Below are positions 1 through 6,424 of a stretch of 8,673 bases of DNA, one piece after another. The translations under genes and the position numbers were made by a program. Every line of letters begins with the position of its first letter. The stretch's first letter is position 1. The stretch spans positions 1 to 8,673 of the forward strand of contig DATLBA010000123.1 in assembly GCA_035527275.1 (NCBI GenBank), read 5' to 3'. Origin of the DNA: DATLBA01 sp035527275 (GTDB lineage Bacteria > Planctomycetota > Phycisphaerae > FEN-1346). Under the pieces are notes generated by a model that had not been told where the DNA came from, searched no databases, and saw only the letters and a program-made list of their open reading frames with translations.

Positions 1-897
1 GGGTACTGGGGGAAGAACTGGGTCCGCGTCCTGAATCAGCTCAACGTCCTGGGCGCCGCGTGCGATGCCGACGCGGACCGCCTGAAGGCCGTCGCCCGGC
101 AGCACGAGCTGGACGAATCGCGGGTCCGGCTCCTCCAATCCTACGACGAGATGGTCCGGATGGACCTGGACGGGATCTTCGTGGTGACGCCGCCGGCGTC
201 GCACGCCGACCTCGCGGTTGCGGCCCTCAAGGCCGGCAAGCATGTCTTCGTCGAGAAGCCCCTCGCCGGTTGCCTCGAAGACTGCTACCGCATGAAGTTC
301 GAGGCCGAGCACGGGAAGCGGATCGTGATGTCGGGGCACACGTTCATCTATCACCCCGCCGTTCGGAAGTTCAAGGAGTCGCTCGCGCTCGTGGGAAAAC
401 TGCGAACGATCTACACGATCCGCGCCAACTTCGGGCTCTACCAGAAAGCCGGGTTGGTGGACGACCTTCTGCCCCACGACCTGTCGATCTTCAACTACCT
501 GTGCGACAGCTTCTCCGAGCAGGTACGGGCCGACGTGAACCCGCACCAGGACGTCGCCTTCGTGACCGCTCTCTACGGCGACGTCGTATGCAACGCCTTC
601 CTGAGCTGGGCGTATCCGGAAAAGACCCGCAAGCTCGCCGCCGTGGGCGACCGGGGCATCCTCGAGTGGGACATCTCGTGGCGCCACCTGTTGCTTCATC
701 GGAAATGGGCCGAGCCCGCCGAGGGACGCTACACCCACCACGACGAAGGGACGCAGAGCATCGAGGTGGCGGATCAGTCGGAGCCGCTGATGAACGAGGC
801 CCTGCACTTCATGGAATGCATTCGCCAGAACAAGCCGCCCCTGACGGGCATTGACGATGGGATCAGCGTCGTGAAAGGGCTGGAAGCATGCCGATAG
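1..897 (+). CDS. Gfo/Idh/MocA-family NAD(P)-dependent sugar oxidoreductase (WlbA/WbpB-like role), 5'-truncated
   Basis: The frame is open from base 1, so the start lies just outside the window; 298 residues are visible. The first visible residues, GYWGKNWVRVL, are the tail of the usual N-terminal Rossmann GxGxxG loop, so probably only about 8-12 residues are missing. Other family landmarks are TPPASHAD (visible residues 63-70), the EKP motif (85-87, lysine predicted catalytic), GHTFIYHPAV (112-121) and LLPHD (156-160, with H159 as the likely catalytic histidine). The C-terminal half is the alpha/beta substrate domain. Family members oxidise or reduce hydroxyls of sugars and nucleotide sugars in the cytoplasm. 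The following acyltransferase and aminotransferase suggest oxidation at C3 of a nucleotide sugar, the step done by WlbA/WbpB on UDP-GlcNAcA. The stop TAG overlaps the next gene by 10 bp, indicating translational coupling. The family call is firm; the substrate is inferred from neighbours. Confidence 0.9.
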   Translation, partial: GYWGKNWVRVLNQLNVLGAACDADADRLKAVARQHELDESRVRLLQSYDEMVRMDLDGIFVVTPPASHADLAVAALKAGKHVFVEKPLAGCLEDCYRMKFEAEHGKRIVMSGHTFIYHPAVRKFKESLALVGKLRTIYTIRANFGLYQKAGLVDDLLPHDLSIFNYLCDSFSEQVRADVNPHQDVAFVTALYGDVVCNAFLSWAYPEKTRKLAAVGDRGILEWDISWRHLLLHRKWAEPAEGRYTHHDEGTQSIEVADQSEPLMNEALHFMECIRQNKPPLTGIDDGISVVKGLEACR

Positions 898-1331
898 CGG
901 ATTCCTGTGTGCTCGGCGAGGACCTCAAGATCCCGTATCCGCAGATGGTCAACCTCTACGGTTGCACGCTGGGAGACCGCGTCTTCGTCGGGCCCTTCGT
1001 CGAAATCCAGAAAGGCGCCTCGGTCGGCGACGATTCCCGCGTCCAGAGCCATGCCTTCATCTGCGAAGGCATTCACATCGGCCGGCGGGTCTTCGTCGGA
1101 CACGGCGTCATCTTCATCAACGACCGGTACCCCAAGGCCAACAACCCGGACTGGAAACTGGAGGAAACATTCGTCGAGGACGACGCCTCCATCGGCTCCG
1201 GAGCGATTGTCCTGTGCGGCCTCCGCCTCGGCGCGGGCTGCCACATCGGCTGCGGCGCCGTCGTGACGCGGGACGTCTCCCCGGGCGAGACGATTGTGGG
1301 GGTGCCCGGCCGTCCCCTTCAGAGGCCGTAG
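888..1331 (+). CDS. Left-handed beta-helix (hexapeptide-repeat) N-acyltransferase, WlbB/WbpD-like
   Basis: The product has 147 residues and is made almost entirely of hexapeptide repeats of the [LIV]-G-x-x-x-x type (for example CTLGDRVFVGPFVEIQKGASVG, residues 26-47, and ASIGSGAIVLCGLRLGAGCHIGCGAVV, 100-126). These fold into a left-handed beta-helix that trimerises. An insertion at about 72-95 contains GHGVIFINDRYPK. Its Asn78 sits where WbpD/WlbB has the catalytic-site asparagine (alignment by eye), and His72 is nearby. The end VVTRDVSPGETIVGVPGRP is the standard terminus of acetyltransferases of this fold. The likely job is acetyl transfer from acetyl-CoA to the C3 amine made by the downstream aminotransferase, in the cytoplasm. 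The ATG lies inside the end of the oxidoreductase gene. AAAGGG at 874-879, 8 nt before it, is a fair ribosome binding site. The acyl donor could be another acyl-CoA. Confidence 0.88.
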   Translation: MPIADSCVLGEDLKIPYPQMVNLYGCTLGDRVFVGPFVEIQKGASVGDDSRVQSHAFICEGIHIGRRVFVGHGVIFINDRYPKANNPDWKLEETFVEDDASIGSGAIVLCGLRLGAGCHIGCGAVVTRDVSPGETIVGVPGRPLQRP

Positions 1332-1409
1332 TGGCCCGCGCCCGGAGACAGGACGGCGCCTCGGCGGGGCCTTGAACGCTGACGACCAGACAGAAAGGAC
1401 CAGGCCGTC

Positions 1410-2522
1410 ATGACCGATGGACATCCCCCCGTTGCCTTTGTGGACCTCAAGGCGCAATACGCCGACGTCAAGGATCGGATTGTCGCGGGCATCTCCAAAC
1501 TCATTGACCAGGGCGCGTTCAAGGGCGGACCCGCGCTGGAAGCGTTTGAGAAGCAACTCGCCGGCTATACCGGCGCGGGGTTCGCCGTCGGCTGCTCCGA
1601 CGGCACCAGCGCCCTGGTGCTCGCGCTGCTCGCCACCGGCATGAAGAAGGGCGACGGCGCGATTCTGCCCGCCAACACCTTCATCGCCACCGCCAATGCC
1701 GTCGTCCACGCCGGCGGCACACCCGTCCTCGTGGACTGCGACAGCGAAACCTGTCTCCTCGACCTGAACCAGGTGGAAGACGCCCTCAAGGCCGGGCGGG
1801 CCAAGTTCATCCTGCCCGTCCACCTCTACGGCAACCCGTGCCCGATGAAGGAATTGATGGCCCTGGCCGACCGCCACGGCGCGGTCGTCATCGAGGACAA
1901 CGCCCAGGCGATCGGGGCCGACGTCAACGGGAGGAAGACGGGCACGTTTGGCGCCGCCGCCGGCATCAGTTTCTACCCCGCGAAGAATCTCGGCGCGTTC
2001 GGCCAGGGAGGGGCGGTTCTGACCAACGACGAGCAAACGGCCCGAACCGTCCGCATGTATGTCGAGCAGGGCGAGGGCGGCGAGCGCTACCATCACGACG
2101 TGGTCGGGTACAACGCACGCCTCGACACGATTCAGGCCTTCGTGCTGAGCGTGCTGCTGGAGAAGCTCGACGGATTCAACGCCCGGCGCCTTCGGGCGGC
2201 GGACTGGTATGCCGCCCGCCTCCCCGCCGACCGAATCCAGAGGCGCACGGAAAACGCCACGCCTGTCTATCACCTGTTCGAGTACCGCTGCGACGACCTC
2301 GACCACCGCCGGCGCGTCGCCGACGCCCTGAAGGCCAACCAGATCGGCTGGGGATACCACTACCCCGTTCCCATCCACAAGCAGAAGGCCTATCCGCAGT
2401 TCAACCGCCTGTCCTTCCCGGTGGCGGAAAGGCTGGCAGACCAACTCCTCTCGCTGCCGATGCACCCAGGACTCCGGGAGGAGGAGGTGGCGTGGGTCTG
2501 CGACGTGGTAGCCGGCGCGTAG
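1410..2522 (+). CDS. DegT/DnrJ/EryC1-family PLP-dependent sugar aminotransferase (WlbC/WbpE/FdtB-like)
   Basis: The product has 370 residues, the normal length for this fold-type I family. It opens with VAFVDLKAQYADVKDRI and GAFKGGPALEAFE, as family members do. GCSDGTSAL (61-69) is the phosphate-binding region, IEDNAQAIGA (161-170) carries Asp163 for the pyridine nitrogen, and Lys192 in SFYPAKNLGAFGQGG is the PLP-bearing lysine. YHYPVPIHKQKAY near 337-349 is the family's C-terminal active-site motif. It should transfer an amino group, usually from glutamate, to a 3- or 4-keto nucleotide sugar. 'EDxAQ' rather than 'EDAAHA' is what I recall for C3 aminotransferases such as DesV, WbpE and QdtB. 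Next to a dehydrogenase and an acyltransferase this supports a 3-amino sugar product. AGAAAGGA at 1392-1399 is a good ribosome binding site 10 nt before the ATG. The 78-bp gap from the previous gene has no evident terminator, so one operon is likely. Confidence 0.92.
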   Translation: MTDGHPPVAFVDLKAQYADVKDRIVAGISKLIDQGAFKGGPALEAFEKQLAGYTGAGFAVGCSDGTSALVLALLATGMKKGDGAILPANTFIATANAVVHAGGTPVLVDCDSETCLLDLNQVEDALKAGRAKFILPVHLYGNPCPMKELMALADRHGAVVIEDNAQAIGADVNGRKTGTFGAAAGISFYPAKNLGAFGQGGAVLTNDEQTARTVRMYVEQGEGGERYHHDVVGYNARLDTIQAFVLSVLLEKLDGFNARRLRAADWYAARLPADRIQRRTENATPVYHLFEYRCDDLDHRRRVADALKANQIGWGYHYPVPIHKQKAYPQFNRLSFPVAERLADQLLSLPMHPGLREEEVAWVCDVVAGA

Positions 2523-2558
2523 AAGGGGAGACGCGCGTCAAGCGCCCGAACGCTCCAA
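2523..2558. other. 36-bp convergent intergenic gap without a clear terminator
   Basis: The plus-strand aminotransferase and the minus-strand glycosyltransferase end tail to tail here. The only symmetry I see is a 10-bp palindrome, GACGCGCGTC, at 2530-2539. It has no adequate loop and no T-tract on either side, so it is not a convincing intrinsic terminator. Termination may depend on Rho or occur inside the opposing genes. Confidence 0.6.
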
Positions 2559-3788
2559 CTACCTGCGTGCGGTCAACATCTCCTCGTACTGCTTCGTGCA
2601 CCGATCCCGAGCAAACCTTTCCAGGAGGCAGCGACGGGCGCTGCGGCCCATCCGCTGCGCGGCTTCGGGGTTGTCTGCCATCTGCCGGACGGCAGCGGCA
2701 AGGGCAGCACCGTCCTGCGTCGGAACAACCAGGCCGCACTGCCCCTCGCGCAGCACGCGGGCTGTTTCCGAGTCCTCGTCAACGCTGGCAATGACGGCGC
2801 GGCCGGCGGCGAGGTACCCCAGGATCTTCGACGGCACCGAGGTCTTGCCCGCATCCGGCAGGAGCGTGACCAGCCCGACGTCCGCCGTCGCCATCATGTG
2901 GGACAGCACCTCGGCCGGCTGAAAGGGAAGGAAGCGGATGTTCGCCAAGCCGAGCCGTGCGGCAAGCCGCTCGATCCGGTCTTTCGCCACGCCTTCGCCG
3001 ACGCAGAGGAGAAGGATATCGGGCCGGTCGCTCAAGGCCCGCGCGGATTCGATCAGCACGTCCGCCCCGCTGATGTAGCCGATGGTTCCGGCATAGAGGG
3101 CCACAAACGTGTCCGGAGAAATCTGTTGCCGCCGGCGCCAGGGGTTGTCGCGCGGGCCGGGCGAGACGGTCTCGGCGTCCATCCAGAACGGCACCACCGC
3201 CACCTTGTCCGGTTCGATGCCGCGTTCGACGATCTGGTCCTTCATGCCTTCCGAAAGCGTAGCGATGGCATCGCTCTTGCGACACAGAAGCGTGTCGATC
3301 GTCCGCCAGACGGCGTAGGCAAGCCCCTTGCCGATCAGTCCGGCGTTGTGCGCCGCCTCGGGGTGCAGGTCGAAAATGTCGTACACGAACCGCGCGCCTT
3401 TGAGGCGCGCCAAGGCCCAGGCCGACCACGACCCGAAGATCGGCGTCGACAGACACAGGACGGCGTCAATGGGCCCGGCCGCCAGCGCGTTCGCCATGCT
3501 GCTCAATCCAAACGTCAGGTAATAGAGCAGCCGCCAGAAAACATTTCCGCGAGGGTGGATCGTGTGCCAGCAACGGATGACCCGAAAGCCACGGTCGTCG
3601 CGGGTCACCTGACGGAACCGGCGTCGCCAGCCTCTGAACAGGACACCCGCCGGATGGTTTGGCCAGCCGGTTACGACGGTCACCCGGTGCCCGAGCCGGA
3701 CGAGATCTTCCGCCAGTTCGGGCACCATGGTCACCGCGGCGGGGACCAATTCCGGGGGATAGACGTGGCAAACCAGTAGCAGATTCAT
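2559..3788 (-). CDS. GT4-family glycosyltransferase, WbuB/WcaI-like
   Basis: The product has 409 residues with a GT-B architecture. The N-terminal acceptor domain starts MNLLLVCHVYPPE, followed by LGHRVTVVTGWPNHPAG (32-48), both typical of WbuB/WcaI-type enzymes. YDIFDLHPEAA (136-146) lies in the middle. The C-terminal donor domain has YAGTIGYISGADVLIESA (232-249) and VPSKILGYLAAGRAVIASVDEDSE (318-341), the nucleotide-sugar binding region of GT4 retaining transferases. It should transfer a sugar from a nucleotide donor to a lipid-linked glycan at the cytoplasmic face of the membrane. The linkage and donor cannot be read from sequence; E. coli WbuB itself adds L-FucNAc. The ATG overlaps the TGA of the upstream epimerase gene (ATGA, 3785-3788) and has no good Shine-Dalgarno of its own, so it is probably translated by coupling. 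It appears to be the last gene of the minus-strand operon. Confidence 0.9.
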   Translation of the reverse strand: MNLLLVCHVYPPELVPAAVTMVPELAEDLVRLGHRVTVVTGWPNHPAGVLFRGWRRRFRQVTRDDRGFRVIRCWHTIHPRGNVFWRLLYYLTFGLSSMANALAAGPIDAVLCLSTPIFGSWSAWALARLKGARFVYDIFDLHPEAAHNAGLIGKGLAYAVWRTIDTLLCRKSDAIATLSEGMKDQIVERGIEPDKVAVVPFWMDAETVSPGPRDNPWRRRQQISPDTFVALYAGTIGYISGADVLIESARALSDRPDILLLCVGEGVAKDRIERLAARLGLANIRFLPFQPAEVLSHMMATADVGLVTLLPDAGKTSVPSKILGYLAAGRAVIASVDEDSETARVLREGQCGLVVPTQDGAALAAAVRQMADNPEAAQRMGRSARRCLLERFARDRCTKQYEEMLTARR

Positions 3789-4816
3789 GGTGCCGTCGAA
3801 ACCCCGCCGCGTTGGATTTCGACAAGGGACCGGTTGTCCAGCCCCTTATCGCGTCCGTGCTGGCGAATCTCACTCTCGATCCAGCGGTAGGTTTTCTCCA
3901 TGCCCTTCTCGAGGGGGGTGGCCGGTTCCCACGCGAGCACTTTGCGGATGAGCGAATTCTCGCTGTTCCTGCCGCGGACGCCCTGGGGCTTCGTCAGATC
4001 ATGTTTGCGGTGGATTTGCTTGCCGGCAATGCTTGCGACCATGTCCACCAGCGCATTGATGGACACTTTTTCCTCCGAGCCGATGTTCAGCGGATCGCCG
4101 AAGTCGGAGTGCATGAGGCGGTACACCCCCTCGACGCAGTCGTCGATGTAACAATAGGAACGGGTCTGCTTCCCATCGCCCCAGATTTCAATCGTGCCGC
4201 CGTCCTCGGCGAGGGCGATCTTGCGGCAAATGGCGGCCGGCGACTTCTCACGCCCGCCGTCAAACGTCCCCAGAGGACCGTAGATGTTGTGGAACCGCGT
4301 AATCCGCGTCGTCATGCCGTAGTCTTTGGCATAGTTCAGGCACAGCCGCTCCGTGTACAGTTTCTCCCACCCGTACTCATTGTCCGGATCGGCCGGGTAC
4401 GCATCGCTCTCTTTCAAGCCTTCGACGTCCGGCGTCTTTTGCTTGTAGGTGGCATAGACGCACGCCGACGAGGAGTAGAAGTAGCGCTTGACGCCCTGAA
4501 CGCGCGCGGCCTCGAGCATGTGGGTATTGATCAGGACGTTGTCGTGCATGATCTCGCCGTGAACCGTCTCGATGAAGCCGATGCCGCCCATGTTGGCGGC
4601 AAAGTTATAGACGTGATCCACGCCGCGCGTCGCCTGGAGGCAGTTCGGCCAGCGCCTCAGGTCCAAAATCTCGAACTCGTCCGCCGCCGTCTTCTCGTAA
4701 CTCGGCCACTTGATGTCCACCCCGCGCACCCAGTATCCCTTGGCCTTCAGGTACTTGGTCATGTGATGGCCGATGAATCCGCCGGCGCCCGTCACCAGAA
4801 CTCGTTCCTTAGCCAT
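3785..4816 (-). CDS. GDP-mannose 3,5-epimerase-like short-chain dehydrogenase/reductase
   Basis: The product has 343 residues of the extended SDR type. The NAD-binding GAGGFIG is at 10-16. The resemblance to plant GDP-mannose 3,5-epimerase runs over the whole length: AANMGGIGFIETVHGEIM (73-90), SSSACVY (115-121), YGWEK (148-152), RFHNIYGPLGTFDGGREKSPA (174-194), IWGDGKQTRSYCYIDDCVEGV (211-231) and GVRGRNSENSLI (279-290). Cys119, Tyr148, Lys152 and Lys191 match Arabidopsis Cys145, Tyr174, Lys178 and Lys217 with the same offset of 26, so the acid/base pair and the YxxxK dyad are intact. The known enzyme converts GDP-D-mannose to GDP-L-galactose and some GDP-L-gulose. In bacteria these would feed a surface polysaccharide. 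About 25 residues after TYRWIESEI extend past the usual end. AGGAAGGA at 4823-4830, 6 nt before the ATG, is a strong ribosome binding site. A related sugar epimerase with another substrate is possible. Confidence 0.85.
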   Translation of the reverse strand: MAKERVLVTGAGGFIGHHMTKYLKAKGYWVRGVDIKWPSYEKTAADEFEILDLRRWPNCLQATRGVDHVYNFAANMGGIGFIETVHGEIMHDNVLINTHMLEAARVQGVKRYFYSSSACVYATYKQKTPDVEGLKESDAYPADPDNEYGWEKLYTERLCLNYAKDYGMTTRITRFHNIYGPLGTFDGGREKSPAAICRKIALAEDGGTIEIWGDGKQTRSYCYIDDCVEGVYRLMHSDFGDPLNIGSEEKVSINALVDMVASIAGKQIHRKHDLTKPQGVRGRNSENSLIRKVLAWEPATPLEKGMEKTYRWIESEIRQHGRDKGLDNRSLVEIQRGGVSTAP

Positions 4817-4900
4817 TCGATATCCTTCCTGTAGGCTTGATCCCAGACCGCCCGCTCGTTACCGACTAAGACGTATATCGTCTCTCCTCGCGCTCGGCCT

Positions 4901-6142
4901 TTAGCCTTCCGGCAGGGCCTCCCAACCGAAACAGACACCGAGGTAATCGAGGTAGCGCCTCGTCTGCTTCTTTCGCGAGAAGTGCGCCTCGGCCGCACGC
5001 CGAGCCGACGCTTGGACCCGCGACAAACCTTCGCGACCATTATACAGTTTCCGAATCGCCTCGGAAAGGACCTCCGGCCGGCGAGGCGGTATCTGCATCC
5101 CGCTGCCGGACTCCGTGACGACCCGCGCCAGTTCGGTCCCCGCGTCACAGATCGCAAGCACCGCAAGGCCGGCGGCCAGGGCGTAATACGTCTTCGAAGG
5201 AATCGAGACCCCTTCGTATCCTTCGGCCAGCGTGACCACCGCGCAATCGGCCGACGCCAGAAGCGCGTGATACTCCCGGGGCGGCTGAAACGGAAGCACA
5301 AGGAGATTCGGGAGCCGCTTGCCGGCGACGAGTTCCCGGATCTGGAGTTCCCGCGTTCCGCCCCCGCTTAACACCACGCGAAGATCGGACAGGTCGCGGA
5401 GCCTTTCCGCGGCCTCCACGATGGACTCAATATCATGCGTGGCGCCGAAGTTCCCGGAATACATCACGACCATCTTGCCGGCCAACCCGTGCTCGACCGC
5501 AAAGGCATTGGCCTCGCCTCCCCCCGGCCGGACGACGTCCGTATCCGCCCAGTTGGCGATGACCCGGATGTCACACCGGTCGCCCTCGCGGAGATGGCGG
5601 CGGAGCGTGTCGGCCATGCTCGTCCCCAGCGTGATGACGCCCTCGGCATCGAGCAGCGCCCGCCGGCTCAGCGCCCGCCACACCCGCGCCACCCACCCGC
5701 CCCGCCGGATCAACCCCATCCGCTCGCCGACATCCGGATAGATGTCATAGACCATCAGGACGTACCGGACGCCCAGGAACCTTTTCAGCAGAGGCATAGC
5801 CAGCATCGCCAGCGGAGGATTCGTCACCACCAGGGCCGGCACGCGCCGTTGCCGCATCAGGCGCCAGAGCGCCTGAAGGCTGAACCAAGACCACGTGGCG
5901 ATCCGTTTCCACAGCGGGGCCTTGACGAGCGGGCACGCCCGCAGAACCTCGAAGGGCAGCGTCTCTCCCGGGCTCGCGTCAATCCAGCCGGTCACAACGG
6001 CGCAGCGGACGCCGGCCCGACCCAAGTCCACGAGGAGTTCCTTCATCAGCGGCCCGACCACCTGGTTCGTCGCCAACAGCCGCCTCGGGGCGCCTCCCGG
6101 CCCCCCTTCAGAATGCTTTGCGCGTTCGTTCACACGAGACAT
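4901..6142 (-). CDS. GT4-family glycosyltransferase (WbuB-like, divergent N terminus)
   Basis: The product has up to 413 residues in a GT-B fold. The donor-binding half is clear: MYSGNFGATHDIESIVEAA (227-245), LSGGGTREL (258-266) and GVSIPSKTYYALAAGLAVLA (311-330), followed by GTELARVV, where E337 matches the donor-site glutamate of GT4. VYDIYPDVGE (131-140) also fits WbuB-like enzymes. The N-terminal acceptor loop is odd: the usual 'Y/F-x-P-P-E' is replaced by TNQVVGPLMKELL (25-37), a few residues shorter than in the companion transferase at 2559-3788. It should add a sugar to a lipid-linked glycan; donor and linkage are unknown. The chosen ATG has GAGGG 6 nt upstream (6149-6153). It gives about 20 low-complexity residues before the fold begins at RRLLATNQ, so a TTG near 6074-6076 is a possible alternative start. 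An 84-bp gap separates it from the epimerase gene; the only symmetry I noticed there is a 4-bp stem at 4870-4882. Confidence 0.88.
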   Translation of the reverse strand: MSRVNERAKHSEGGPGGAPRRLLATNQVVGPLMKELLVDLGRAGVRCAVVTGWIDASPGETLPFEVLRACPLVKAPLWKRIATWSWFSLQALWRLMRQRRVPALVVTNPPLAMLAMPLLKRFLGVRYVLMVYDIYPDVGERMGLIRRGGWVARVWRALSRRALLDAEGVITLGTSMADTLRRHLREGDRCDIRVIANWADTDVVRPGGGEANAFAVEHGLAGKMVVMYSGNFGATHDIESIVEAAERLRDLSDLRVVLSGGGTRELQIRELVAGKRLPNLLVLPFQPPREYHALLASADCAVVTLAEGYEGVSIPSKTYYALAAGLAVLAICDAGTELARVVTESGSGMQIPPRRPEVLSEAIRKLYNGREGLSRVQASARRAAEAHFSRKKQTRRYLDYLGVCFGWEALPEG

Positions 6143-6174
6143 GCGAGGCCCTCAATTCTACAACGCTATCTCAA

Positions 6175-6199
6175 CGCAGAGATCGCAGAGAGCGCAGAG
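6175..6199. repeat. CGCAGAG tandem repeat, three copies at 9-bp period
   Basis: Exact CGCAGAG copies occur at 6175-6181, 6184-6190 and 6193-6199, with spacers AT and AG, followed by a run of six A. The complement CTCTGCG recurs singly at 6322-6328 and 6365-6371, making the outer arms of the larger inverted repeat. I recall similar intergenic arrays from many uncultured bacterial genomes, but no established function. Confidence 0.85.
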
Positions 6200-6220
6200 A
6201 AAAAAGCAACGGAGGAATAA

Positions 6221-6244
6221 TGGAATGATGGAATGGTGGAATGG
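6221..6244. repeat. TGGAATGR tandem repeat, three copies at 8-bp period
   Basis: Units are TGGAATGA at 6221-6228 and TGGAATGG at 6229-6236 and 6237-6244, preceded by a related GGAATAA at 6214-6220. Degenerate complementary units (ATTCCACC, CCATTATT, CATTCCCA) fill 6270-6302. The two blocks form the inner hairpin of the larger element, with a GC-rich loop between them. Confidence 0.85.
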
Positions 6245-6424
6245 TGCGCCCGCTGACAGGGTCGCCGTTCCATTCCCACCCTTCCATTATTCCACCATTC
6301 CAACTTTCCCCTCTTCGCTTCCTCTGCGTTCTCGGCGCCCCGTTCGACTTCTCTCAGGGCAGGCCTCTGCGTTGAAGAGCACAGCGTATTAACGCGCAGC
6401 CGGACGACCGCCGCCGCCGAGCGC

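Larger units (their letters stand above)
6171..6375. repeat. Nested imperfect inverted repeat built from short tandem units, about 200 bp
   Basis: This stretch fills most of the 282-bp gap between two minus-strand genes. The outermost exact arms are 6171-6181 and 6365-6375 (11 bp, TCAACGCAGAG against its complement). A second outer pairing is 6173-6181 with 6322-6330 (9 bp). Inside them, 6229-6242 pairs exactly with 6289-6302 (14 bp), and 6214-6225 pairs exactly with 6282-6293 (12 bp). The inner arms can pair in several registers because they are made of 8-bp repeats. It lies in the leader of the glycosyltransferase gene starting at 6142, ending about 18 nt before its ribosome binding site. 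Six T residues on the minus strand (6205-6200) follow the inner stem, but about 8 nt too far for a classic intrinsic terminator. I know of no name for the element. Confidence 0.85.

Noticed and set aside
774..2465. A 563-codon open frame on the minus strand opposite the acyltransferase and aminotransferase genes
   Set aside because: It is antisense to two well-supported genes and the end of a third, has no recognisable domain or ribosome binding site, and long antisense frames are expected in GC-rich coding DNA.
3659..4834. A 391-codon plus-strand open frame opposite the epimerase gene
   Set aside because: It mirrors a gene with intact catalytic residues, and its predicted sequence is low-complexity Arg/Val/Asp-rich text typical of a shadow frame.
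6200..6302. Intrinsic terminator on the minus strand formed by the inner hairpin plus six T residues
   Set aside because: The T-run begins about 8 nt after the end of the stem, the stem is AT-rich with a loop near 46-56 nt, and the downstream gene seems to belong to the same operon. Attenuation cannot be excluded.
6171..6375. CRISPR array or insertion sequence
   Set aside because: Units are only 7-8 bp with 0-2 bp spacers, there are no long variable spacers, no cas genes and no transposase frame.
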